From positions 1 through 5,352 of the forward strand of contig URMH01000076.1 in assembly GCA_900549015.1 (NCBI GenBank): a DNA stretch of 5,352 nt, read 5' to 3'. The position numbers were made by a program, and so were the translations under genes. The stretch is from an uncultured Blautia sp. (lineage in GTDB: Bacteria > Bacillota > Clostridia > Lachnospirales > Lachnospiraceae). Below, piece after piece: positions 1-5,177 of the stretch. Position 1 is the stretch's first letter, and every line of letters begins with the position of its first letter. The notes beneath the pieces were generated by a model. It was not told where the DNA came from, ran no database searches, and was given only the letters and a program-made list of their open reading frames with translations.

Positions 1-147
1 AAGGGTACGGCTGGATGAGAACCATGCAGGGGTGAGATTCCCATGAGCTTTAGCGGAAGCTGTTCGGTTTGCTAAGGATGATTCTTTCATAATGAACAAG
101 CATTTTTGCATAGTCTGTAAACATAGTAAAGACTGTGAGGTGGAATT
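1..147. other. Left-edge segment with no supported gene
   Basis: No frame of useful length with a ribosome binding site is present. Bases 1-80 are GC-richer (42 of 80) than bases 81-147 (21 of 67) and contain short inverted repeats, such as AGCTT (46-50) with AAGCT (57-61). A perfect 11-base palindrome TTCATAATGAA lies at 86-96, and a possible 8-bp stem (109-116 with 130-137) ends at the ribosome binding site of the small ORF. A short open tail in frame (GYGWMRTMQG, stop at 33-35) could be the end of a gene entering from the left, but this cannot be shown. Confidence 0.3.
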
Positions 148-291
148 ATGCCAAAAGAAGCAGAAATTTCCTGCAAAAATGTATTTAAGTGTGAAGATAA
201 GTCGGCATTAAAAAAAGAGTTCAATCAGAAATGGATAGAACTCATCAATCAATTAGAAAAATCCAAAGGACAGGTATTACCTGTAAAATGA
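148..291 (+). CDS. Small 47-residue protein upstream of serine recombinase 1
   Basis: A short reading frame starts with MPKEAEISCKNVF and ends GQVLPVK before a TGA stop. The ATG at 148 is preceded by GAGGTGG (137-143) at 4 bases, a good ribosome binding site that fixes the start. The protein is small and charged, with cysteines at residues 9 and 15, a lysine/glutamate-rich middle and a probable amphipathic helix around residues 20-40 (KKEFNQKWIELINQLEKS). There is no signal peptide or membrane segment. It lies on the same strand as recombinase 1, 78 bases upstream, and the recombinase promoter begins on the base after its stop. From memory, similar tiny proteins often precede TnpX-like recombinases in clostridial elements, but I cannot name a family. 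A role as accessory or directionality factor is only a guess. Confidence 0.72.
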   Translation: MPKEAEISCKNVFKCEDKSALKKEFNQKWIELINQLEKSKGQVLPVK

Positions 292-320
292 TAGACAAAC
301 ATTTCTCAACACGGTATAAT
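292..320 (+). promoter_or_regulatory. Sigma-A-type promoter for recombinase 1
   Basis: A TAGACA box (292-297, five of six matches to TTGACA) is separated by exactly 17 bases from a perfect TATAAT (315-320). The -35 box begins immediately after the stop codon of the small upstream ORF. Transcription would start near 327, giving a leader of about 43 bases before the recombinase ATG at 370. This implies the recombinase can be expressed independently of the upstream gene by the housekeeping sigma factor. Confidence 0.8.
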
Positions 321-340
321 AAGTGTAGGTGGAATGTTTG

Positions 341-368
341 TTTTATCTTCTCTTTAAGGGAGATAAAA
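341..368 (+). promoter_or_regulatory. Leader hairpin enclosing the recombinase 1 ribosome binding site
   Basis: TTTTATCT (341-348) is perfectly complementary to AGATAAAA (361-368). Three further inner pairs (two of them G-U) leave a six-base loop, CTTTAA. The ribosome binding site AAGGGAG (356-362) falls in the loop and the 3' arm, and the ATG at 370 sits just past the stem. In the predicted mRNA this hairpin would partly hide the translation start, which could keep recombinase levels low or make them conditional. It could equally be a DNA operator or recombinase-binding palindrome. The inverted repeat is visible in the sequence; the regulatory role is inferred. Confidence 0.5.
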
Positions 369-369
369 T

Positions 370-1941
370 ATGATGAACACAAAGTCAAAAGTTGCTATTT
401 ATTGCCGCTTATCAGAAGAAGATAGAAACAAACAACATGAAACTGATGATAGTAACAGTATTCAAAATCAAAAATCCATGCTGATTCAATATGTATTGGA
501 ACAAGGTTGGGAAGTCTACAATATATACAGTGATGACGATTATACTGGTTCAGATAGACGAAGACCAGAATTTAACAAACTGTTAAATGACGCTGAACAC
601 CGAAAATTTGATATTATCCTCTGTAAAACACAATCCAGATTTACCAGAGAGTTAGAGTTGGTGGAAAAATACATACATGGATTGTTTCCTATTTGGGGGA
701 TTCGTTTTATCAGTATTGTAGATAATGCAGATACCGCTAATAAAGGAAACAAAAAATCAAGACAAATCAATGGTCTGGTTAATGAGTGGTATTTAGAGGA
801 TATGTCAGAAAACATCCGCAGCGTATTGACTGACCGCCGGAAGAATGGATTTCATATTGGTGCATTTGCTCTTTATGGTTATAAAAAAGACCCCGAACAA
901 AAGGGACACCTGATTATTGACGAAGAAGCTGCTGCTGTTGTCAGAGAAGTTTTTACTTTATTTTCACAGGGATATGGCAAAACAGCGATTGCCCGTATGC
1001 TGAATGACCGTGGGATTCCAAACCCTACGGAATATAAACGGCTTCATGGTTTACGCTATAAGCAGCCTACCAGAAAAAATAGTACCTTATGGAAATATTT
1101 TGCTATTTCCGATATGCTGACAAATGAAATTTATATCGGAAATATGGTTCAAGGAAAATACGGCAGTGTTTCGTATAAGACAAAACAAAATAAGCCCAGA
1201 CCTAAAGAGGAATGGTACAGAGTAGAGGGAACACACGAACCGATTATTGACCGTGAACTTTGGGATAGAGTACAATCTATGGTAGCTGAAAAAGCAAAAC
1301 CATTTACAGTAGGAACCATAGGGCTGTTTGCCAGAAAAGCTCGCTGCATGAACTGTGGCTATACCATGCGTTCTAATAAGCAGACAGATGGAAGACATTA
1401 TTTACAATGTTCAAATCGCCATGTTGCAAAGGACGCTTGCATAGGCTCATTTATTTCTGTGAAGAAGTTGGAGCAGGCAGTTATTTCTGAACTGAACAAG
1501 TTATCACAAGAATATCTTGATAAAGATGAATTGGAACAGAACGTGGAATTTCACTCCAACGTAAAGGAGAAAAAAACTGCTTTAGAAACACAACTTGCTA
1601 CTTATCAAAAAAAGATTGAAGAAGACGCAAAGGTAATCAGAGAACTTTATCTTGATAAAGTAAAAGGGATTCTTTCCGAAAATGATTTCCTGAATTTGTC
1701 AAAAGACTTCACAAATGACAGAGAACGGCTTGAAAAGCTGGTGATTGAAACGCAAAAACAGCTTGATGTAATTGAGAGAAAAATCCAGACAGGCGATAAT
1801 CGCCGCCAGCTTATTGAGCAATACACAAATCTTGAACATTTAGACAGAGAAACCGTTGAAACTCTAATTGATTATATATTAGTAGGAAAACGGATTCCAG
1901 GGACAAGAAATGTCCCGATTGAAATACATTGGAATTTCTAA
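370..1941 (+). CDS. Large serine recombinase, TnpX/Tn4451-type transposon recombinase
   Basis: This is a 523-residue site-specific recombinase that would integrate and excise a mobile element through a 5'-phosphoserine intermediate. Residues 6-150 form the resolvase catalytic domain, with nucleophile Ser15 in YCRLSEED and the arginine motif SRFTRE (Arg90, Arg93). Residues about 160-300 match the 'Recombinase' DNA-binding domain (GAFALYGYKKD, NEIYIGNMVQG). A zinc ribbon follows with Cys326, Cys329, Cys347 and Cys357. A lysine/glutamate-rich coiled coil spans about 390-475, and the C-terminus resembles the DUF4368 tail typical of TnpX relatives (LIDYILVGKRIPG to HWNF). Length and domain order are as expected for a full-length active enzyme. 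The ATG at 370 has AAGGGAG seven bases upstream; a second ATG follows directly. The coding sequence is AT-rich compared with the genes to its right. It lies at one end of a presumed element whose other end is to the left of the window. Confidence 0.95.
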   Translation: MMNTKSKVAIYCRLSEEDRNKQHETDDSNSIQNQKSMLIQYVLEQGWEVYNIYSDDDYTGSDRRRPEFNKLLNDAEHRKFDIILCKTQSRFTRELELVEKYIHGLFPIWGIRFISIVDNADTANKGNKKSRQINGLVNEWYLEDMSENIRSVLTDRRKNGFHIGAFALYGYKKDPEQKGHLIIDEEAAAVVREVFTLFSQGYGKTAIARMLNDRGIPNPTEYKRLHGLRYKQPTRKNSTLWKYFAISDMLTNEIYIGNMVQGKYGSVSYKTKQNKPRPKEEWYRVEGTHEPIIDRELWDRVQSMVAEKAKPFTVGTIGLFARKARCMNCGYTMRSNKQTDGRHYLQCSNRHVAKDACIGSFISVKKLEQAVISELNKLSQEYLDKDELEQNVEFHSNVKEKKTALETQLATYQKKIEEDAKVIRELYLDKVKGILSENDFLNLSKDFTNDRERLEKLVIETQKQLDVIERKIQTGDNRRQLIEQYTNLEHLDRETVETLIDYILVGKRIPGTRNVPIEIHWNF

Positions 1942-1986
1942 GTTCTGTAAAATCTGGTGTCTGGCACACCAGATTATATAGAACTT
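1940..1986. terminator. Composite hairpin after recombinase 1: terminator or element-end palindrome
   Basis: An inner perfect 10-bp inverted repeat, AATCTGGTGT (1951-1960) and ACACCAGATT (1966-1975) with loop CTGGC, is nested in an outer 7-bp repeat, AAGTTCT (1940-1946) and AGAACTT (1980-1986). It overlaps the recombinase stop codon and lies between the convergent ends of recombinase 1 and the catalase fragment. No U-tract follows on either strand, so it is a weak match to an intrinsic terminator. It may instead be a binding palindrome near the element end. The structure is certain; its function is not. Confidence 0.45.
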
Positions 1987-2003
1987 CTACTTAACACTTC
2001 TAT

Positions 2004-2024
2004 GTTGCACTTATGCAGTTGCAC
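2004..2024. other. Probable junction between element 1 and the catalase gene
   Basis: Reading the catalase fragment on the minus strand, recognisable family sequence ends at LHENLAADGA. The frame then closes at a TAA (2011-2013) three codons later, whereas the intact family continues with a helix bearing the last metal-binding histidine. Two direct copies of GTTGCAC (2004-2010 and 2018-2024) bracket this point. I infer that the recombination core lies within or next to this stretch. The exact crossover bases cannot be fixed without the left end of the element or the empty site. Confidence 0.45.
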
Positions 2025-2412
2025 CATCCGCAGCAAGGTTTTCGTGAAGGTCGGTGATAGGGTCTCCCTTACTCTGGAACTCACAGGCATTAAAAGGAAT
2101 ACCGCCTGCTGCCTGCGGCCAGATGCCAACTGTGTGGTCAATATAATAAGGCCCGAAACCGGAATTTTTAATTTCTTCCATAGAAAGGTTCCGGGTAAGC
2201 TGATGGACAATGGTGGATACCATTTCAAGGTGTGCTAGCTCTTCTGTGCCTACATCATTCAGAACTGCAGTTGCCATACGGTTCGGCATGGAGAACCGCT
2301 GTGACAGGTATCGCATGGAAGCGCCTATTTCTCCATCCGGTCCGCCGCATGGCACACAGACATAAGAAATGCTAAGAGTAAAAGACATTTTACAAGTGAT
2401 TTTATATAACAT
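2011..2412 (-). pseudogene. Manganese catalase / CotJC-type spore coat protein, middle fragment only
   Basis: Residues 23-130 of this 133-residue frame match the middle of manganese catalases of the CotJC type, ferritin-like four-helix proteins that bind two Mn ions and break down hydrogen peroxide, often in the spore coat. Visible landmarks are GGPDGE (Glu28), RYLSQRFSMP, GTEELAHLE (Glu58, His61), QLTRNLS, SKGDPITDLHEN (Glu124). These correspond to four of the five family metal ligands. The fifth, a histidine in the later RE-x-x-H helix, is missing with the rest of the C-terminus. The first 22 residues do not resemble the native N-terminus, so the true start is also gone. The frame has no internal stop or frameshift. 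Its ATG overlaps the stop of recombinase 2 (TGATG), so a chimeric, inactive product could be made by coupling. Intact homologues run to roughly 190-220 residues. Both breaks face serine recombinase genes. Confidence 0.85.
2339..2360. other. Probable junction between the catalase gene and element 2
   Basis: On the minus strand, catalase similarity begins abruptly at the GGPDGE codons (about 2347 downward). Family members usually have a hydrophobic helix ending in QY just before this motif; here the preceding codons read CVPC and lead back, within about 65 bases, to the stop of recombinase 2. I infer that an attachment site of recombinase 2 lies at or near this conserved GGPDG-coding stretch. 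The exact core bases cannot be read from one junction. Confidence 0.4.
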
Positions 2413-3839
2413 CAGGAAATAATATCAAAATAAAGCGTATTGGAGGCTTTATCAAACAGGATTTCATCAGTGAAAGACTGTAAAAAAAGCCTCTTTTTTT
2501 CATTGGAAATTTGAGTGTCCCGAAAAATTTCATCAAAGGAAGAAAGAGAAGACGGGAGAACTGGGGGCTGAGAAACAGGAATAGATAAGTGATGAAGTTT
2601 ATTTTCCAGTTCTGTTTTCTGTTCCTGAATCCGAAGCTTGTTTTCCCGGTATTCGGCGAGTGTGTCGATTCCGCTTTCGTAAGCCTCTTTTATCCTCTGT
2701 TTCCGAAGAGCCAGATTTTCAATCTGCTGTTTGAGAGCTTTTTCTTCACGGAGTCTTAAGCGGGAAGAGTCTGTGGAGGGAAAAACTTCATAAAACAGGA
2801 AAGGTGATATGTTTTCAGAAACCCACTGAAAATAAGTAAGGACAGAGGCTTCCGCTTTTTTCAGGGAAATATTGACTGGCGTTTCGTGAATGCCTTTTGC
2901 ATATTTCCAGCAGGTAAAGATGCGGCAGTTTTTAGAGCCGCCGAAAGCCAGGGCTGCGTGACAGAGAGAGCATTTTAAAATGCCGGACATCCAGTGTTTT
3001 TCACCGGAAGCGGGAGTGGAAGGCTGTGATATTTTTTTTGAATGTAAAAGCTTCATTCTGGCTTCATACTGCTCTTTTGAAAGGCGTGTTTCATGGCTTC
3101 CTTCAAAGGAAATGCCGTTCCATGTGACGGTTCCGGCATAAAACGGATTTTCCAGAATACGGGTCACGGCTCTTCTGTCGAATGGATTGCCCCGCTTTGT
3201 GCGGTAGGAAAGGGTATTGCAAAGGCTGGCAATGCGGGAGGGAGAAAGATGGCAGGAGTCAAATTGTTCCATAATAAAGGCTACGGTTTCAAATTCTTTT
3301 TCGTTGATCACAAAAGGTCTGCCTTTTCCCACTGCATCATATCCAAGACATGGACATGTCTGGTATCCCTGGTGAAGGGCTTTTTCTTTCATTCCCCGTT
3401 TTACCTCCCCGGAAAGGCGTATGGAATAGTATTCGTCCATCCATTCAATGATCCGCTCGATCAGAGTGCCGAAAGGCCCGTCTGACAGAGGTTCGGAAAC
3501 GCTGATGACTTCTACGTCGTCCTTTTTCAGCATACTTTTGTATACAATAGATTCCTCCTGATTTCTTGCAAAACGGCTGAATTTCCACACGAGAATAACA
3601 GAAAAAGGATGCGCAGAGGATTTTGCAAGCGCGATCATTTTCTGAAATTCGGGACGTTTTTCAGCGCTTCTGCCGGAAATGCTTTCTGTGAAAATAAAAT
3701 CCTCCGGTATGTGAATGTGATTTGTTCTGGCATATTCCAGACAGAGCCGCTTCTGTGCGTCCGGGGAAAGTTCATCCTGGCTGTGTGTGGAGACGCGGAT
3801 ATATAAGGCGCCTGCAGAGAATGCCCGTTGCTGTTCCAT
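2412..3839 (-). CDS. Large serine recombinase (site-specific integrase/excisionase), second type
   Basis: This is a 475-residue serine recombinase unrelated in detail to recombinase 1. The catalytic domain spans about residues 10-150, with nucleophile Ser17 in YIRVSTHSQ and the arginine motif KFSRFARN (Arg89, Arg92). The 'Recombinase' DNA-binding domain follows at about 155-265 (GYDAVGKGRPFVINEKE, ILENPFYAGTVTWNG). A zinc ribbon has Cys290, Cys293 and Cys310, with His318 where the fourth cysteine is usually found. A coiled coil spans about 360-415. The start at 3839 has GAGGTGA (3850-3844) four bases upstream. The gene is full length with no frameshift. It reads towards the catalase fragment and its stop overlaps that frame's ATG by one base. 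This type is typical of prophages, integrative elements and skin-like elements, including those that interrupt sporulation genes. Which of these applies cannot be told here. Confidence 0.93.
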   Translation of the reverse strand: MEQQRAFSAGALYIRVSTHSQDELSPDAQKRLCLEYARTNHIHIPEDFIFTESISGRSAEKRPEFQKMIALAKSSAHPFSVILVWKFSRFARNQEESIVYKSMLKKDDVEVISVSEPLSDGPFGTLIERIIEWMDEYYSIRLSGEVKRGMKEKALHQGYQTCPCLGYDAVGKGRPFVINEKEFETVAFIMEQFDSCHLSPSRIASLCNTLSYRTKRGNPFDRRAVTRILENPFYAGTVTWNGISFEGSHETRLSKEQYEARMKLLHSKKISQPSTPASGEKHWMSGILKCSLCHAALAFGGSKNCRIFTCWKYAKGIHETPVNISLKKAEASVLTYFQWVSENISPFLFYEVFPSTDSSRLRLREEKALKQQIENLALRKQRIKEAYESGIDTLAEYRENKLRIQEQKTELENKLHHLSIPVSQPPVLPSSLSSFDEIFRDTQISNEKKRLFLQSFTDEILFDKASNTLYFDIIS

Positions 3840-3893
3840 AATCTCACCTCGTCACAGAATATGAGGAAAATGGAGAAAAAGAACAGAGACAAT

Positions 3894-3918
3894 CTTTTTT
3901 TCATATGATAGAAAAAAG
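3894..3918. promoter_or_regulatory. T/A-rich inverted repeat between recombinase 2 and the divergent small gene
   Basis: CTTTTTT (3894-3900) pairs with AAAAAAG (3912-3918) around the eight-base palindrome TCATATGA (3901-3908). A -10-like TATGAT (3904-3909) lies inside it and points towards the small gene at 3932. In this 92-base divergent intergenic region it is a plausible operator or shared control site. I saw no convincing -35 box for either direction, so this is a weak call. Confidence 0.25.
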
Positions 3919-3931
3919 TGCGGAGGCGTTT

Positions 3932-4075
3932 ATGAAACCGCAGGTAATCCCAAGATTTTGTATAGAAGGACGGTATTACAGGAAGGAGGAGCTTTCGGAG
4001 GAACAGGTCAGAAAGATTCTGGAAAAACGTCTGGAAAAAGCAATGGACGCCATTCAGTATAAAAGAAAATCATGA
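3932..4075 (+). CDS. Small 47-residue protein divergent from serine recombinase 2
   Basis: The frame begins MKPQVIPRFCIEGRYYRKEEL and ends QYKRKS before TGA. The ATG at 3932 has GGAGG (3922-3926) five bases upstream, which strongly supports translation. The protein is basic, has an aromatic N-terminal part (IPRFCIEGRYY) and a predicted charged helix (about residues 20-42). There is no signal peptide or transmembrane segment, and only one cysteine. I do not recognise a named family. It is transcribed away from recombinase 2 across a 92-base spacer. Its TGA is embedded in TCATGA, so it overlaps the 3' end of the AraC gene by six bases in a tail-to-tail arrangement. It could be an accessory or directionality factor of the recombinase, or a short host protein cut off from its context. 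Confidence 0.7.
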   Translation: MKPQVIPRFCIEGRYYRKEELSEEQVRKILEKRLEKAMDAIQYKRKS

Positions 4076-5119
4076 GTGATTTTCTGTGTGCCTGTATTTT
4101 CCGGGCGTTGTCCCGAAATGCTTTTTGAAGAGCCGGTTAAAATGCTCGGGATTTTCAAAGCCTGCCATATGGCTGATTTCCGCCACGCTGATGTCTGTTG
4201 TGGTAAGAAGAGAGCGGGCTTTCTGAAAACGGAGGCTCTGGATAATCTGGGTAAAGGATTTTCCGGTGTATGCTTTGATAAGCCTGGAGCAGTGGCCCTG
4301 GGAAAAATGAAAGGTTTCTGCCAGCTCCTTGAGAGTAACGGAATCAAAATGTTCCTCCATATACTGGATCAGTTCCATACATACCAGATTTCCCTTGCGG
4401 GTCATAAGGGGATACTGAATCCGCTCCTCATAATTCTGAAGGATTTTTGCGAAAAGAATCATAAGCTGGCTGTTGAGAATGTTTTCATAATAATTCTTTT
4501 TTTCCGTGTATTCCAGAAACATGGTAAGTACATTCTCCCGGAGGCTTTTGTCTCTGTCTGTGTCGAGAATGAGATAGGAGTTTCCTGTATTGGAAAACAG
4601 GGACTGGTTAAAAAACAGGGAAATTTTATTTCCGTCATAAAGCATATTGTAAAAAAGGTTTTCGAAAGTTCCGCGGCGGATCAGGATATTCAGGACGAGA
4701 CTGGAATCAAATACGCTGATGGAGTGGGAGACGTGAGGGGCAAGGAGGCAGAACTGCCCCTCTGTTAGGGTGATTTCGTCCTGGTTGATTTTCTGGGTAC
4801 AGGAGCCGCAAAGTACATAGGCAAGCTCAAAGAATACGTGTTTGTGGCGGAATGCGGGGGTATAGCGGTTGTGCTTGCTTAAAATAATGCTGTTTTTATT
4901 ATCCGGAGAAAAGTATGTTTCGTCGGACATGGAGGAGGGCATATATCCGGTGTCTACCTCTGTGATGATCAGGCGGCGGTTAAGAACTTCCTGATAATCC
5001 AGACTTTTTAAAAATTCTTCCAGTTTCCACTGCTTCTTGTGTGCGTCATAATAGCTTTTATAAAATTTTTCATCTTCATTAAACGCAAGAAGATGACGGT
5101 ATAATTCTTCTGTTGTCAT
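4070..5119 (-). CDS. AraC-family transcriptional regulator, cupin plus double HTH
   Basis: This 349-residue cytoplasmic regulator probably controls the divergent sugar symporter. An N-terminal extension of about 75 residues precedes a cupin-like effector domain (residues about 80-150; RHKHVFFELAYVLCG at 91-105 and GQFCLLAPHVSHS at 121-133). The C-terminal AraC DNA-binding domain (about 242-333) has two helix-turn-helix units: VTLKELAETFHFSQGHCSRL and, later, ISVAEISHMAGFENPEHFNR followed by LFKKHFGTTPGKYR, the classic family signature. Length fits the sugar-sensing subgroup of Clostridia. The start at 5119 has AAGGAGGAGGAG (5138-5127) seven bases upstream. It diverges from the symporter across only 52 bases and converges with the small ORF at its 3' end. 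The effector is not known; a sugar or oligosaccharide is inferred from the neighbour. Confidence 0.93.
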   Translation of the reverse strand: MTTEELYRHLLAFNEDEKFYKSYYDAHKKQWKLEEFLKSLDYQEVLNRRLIITEVDTGYMPSSMSDETYFSPDNKNSIILSKHNRYTPAFRHKHVFFELAYVLCGSCTQKINQDEITLTEGQFCLLAPHVSHSISVFDSSLVLNILIRRGTFENLFYNMLYDGNKISLFFNQSLFSNTGNSYLILDTDRDKSLRENVLTMFLEYTEKKNYYENILNSQLMILFAKILQNYEERIQYPLMTRKGNLVCMELIQYMEEHFDSVTLKELAETFHFSQGHCSRLIKAYTGKSFTQIIQSLRFQKARSLLTTTDISVAEISHMAGFENPEHFNRLFKKHFGTTPGKYRHTENHS

Positions 5120-5138
5120 GGAAAAGCTCCTCCTCCTT

Positions 5139-5177
5139 TTTCATATTTGTTGTTATCATACCAGAAATATCATGAAA
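5139..5177. promoter_or_regulatory. Divergent AraC/symporter control region with repeated motifs
   Basis: The whole space between the two divergent start codons is 52 bases. TTTCATATTT (5139-5148) and AAATATCATGAAA (5165-5177) form an imperfect inverted repeat (two 5-bp blocks per arm, three extra bases in the right arm), and TATCAT occurs twice in direct orientation (5154-5159, 5168-5173). An extended -10-like TGTTATCAT (5151-5159) faces the symporter, and on the other strand TGGTATGAT (5163-5155) faces the regulator. Neither has a good -35 box, as is common for activator-dependent promoters. An AraC-type operator here is inferred. Confidence 0.35.

Noticed and set aside
1..80. Possible 3' end of a group II intron
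   Set aside because: I could not find the conserved domain V hairpin or a bulged-A domain VI; an RNA family search would be needed to revive the idea.
1..90. Open minus-strand frame at the left edge beginning MKESSLANRT
   Set aside because: It has no ribosome binding site, is only 30 codons within the window, and may be the antisense of a structured or repeated sequence.
231..425. Possible 64-residue protein on the plus strand
   Set aside because: It overlaps the end of the small gene, the promoter and the recombinase start in another frame, has no ribosome binding site, and its sequence looks like a shadow.
1957..2238. 93-residue plus-strand frame across the hairpin and catalase fragment
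   Set aside because: The minus strand in this region has unmistakable catalase sequence; the plus frame has no family resemblance or ribosome binding site.
2011..2412. A complete, functional small catalase
   Set aside because: The native N-terminus and the helix carrying the last metal-binding histidine are both absent, and intact family members are considerably longer.
3093..3485. 130-residue open frame antisense to recombinase 2
   Set aside because: It is the complement of the conserved recombinase domain, with no translation signal.
3894..3918. Rho-independent terminator in the divergent spacer
   Set aside because: The stem is almost all A-T with no GC-rich core, and it lies between two divergent starts where a terminator is not expected.
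4076..4768. 230-residue open frame antisense to the AraC gene
   Set aside because: It mirrors a clearly conserved AraC regulator; no ribosome binding site or recognisable domain supports it.
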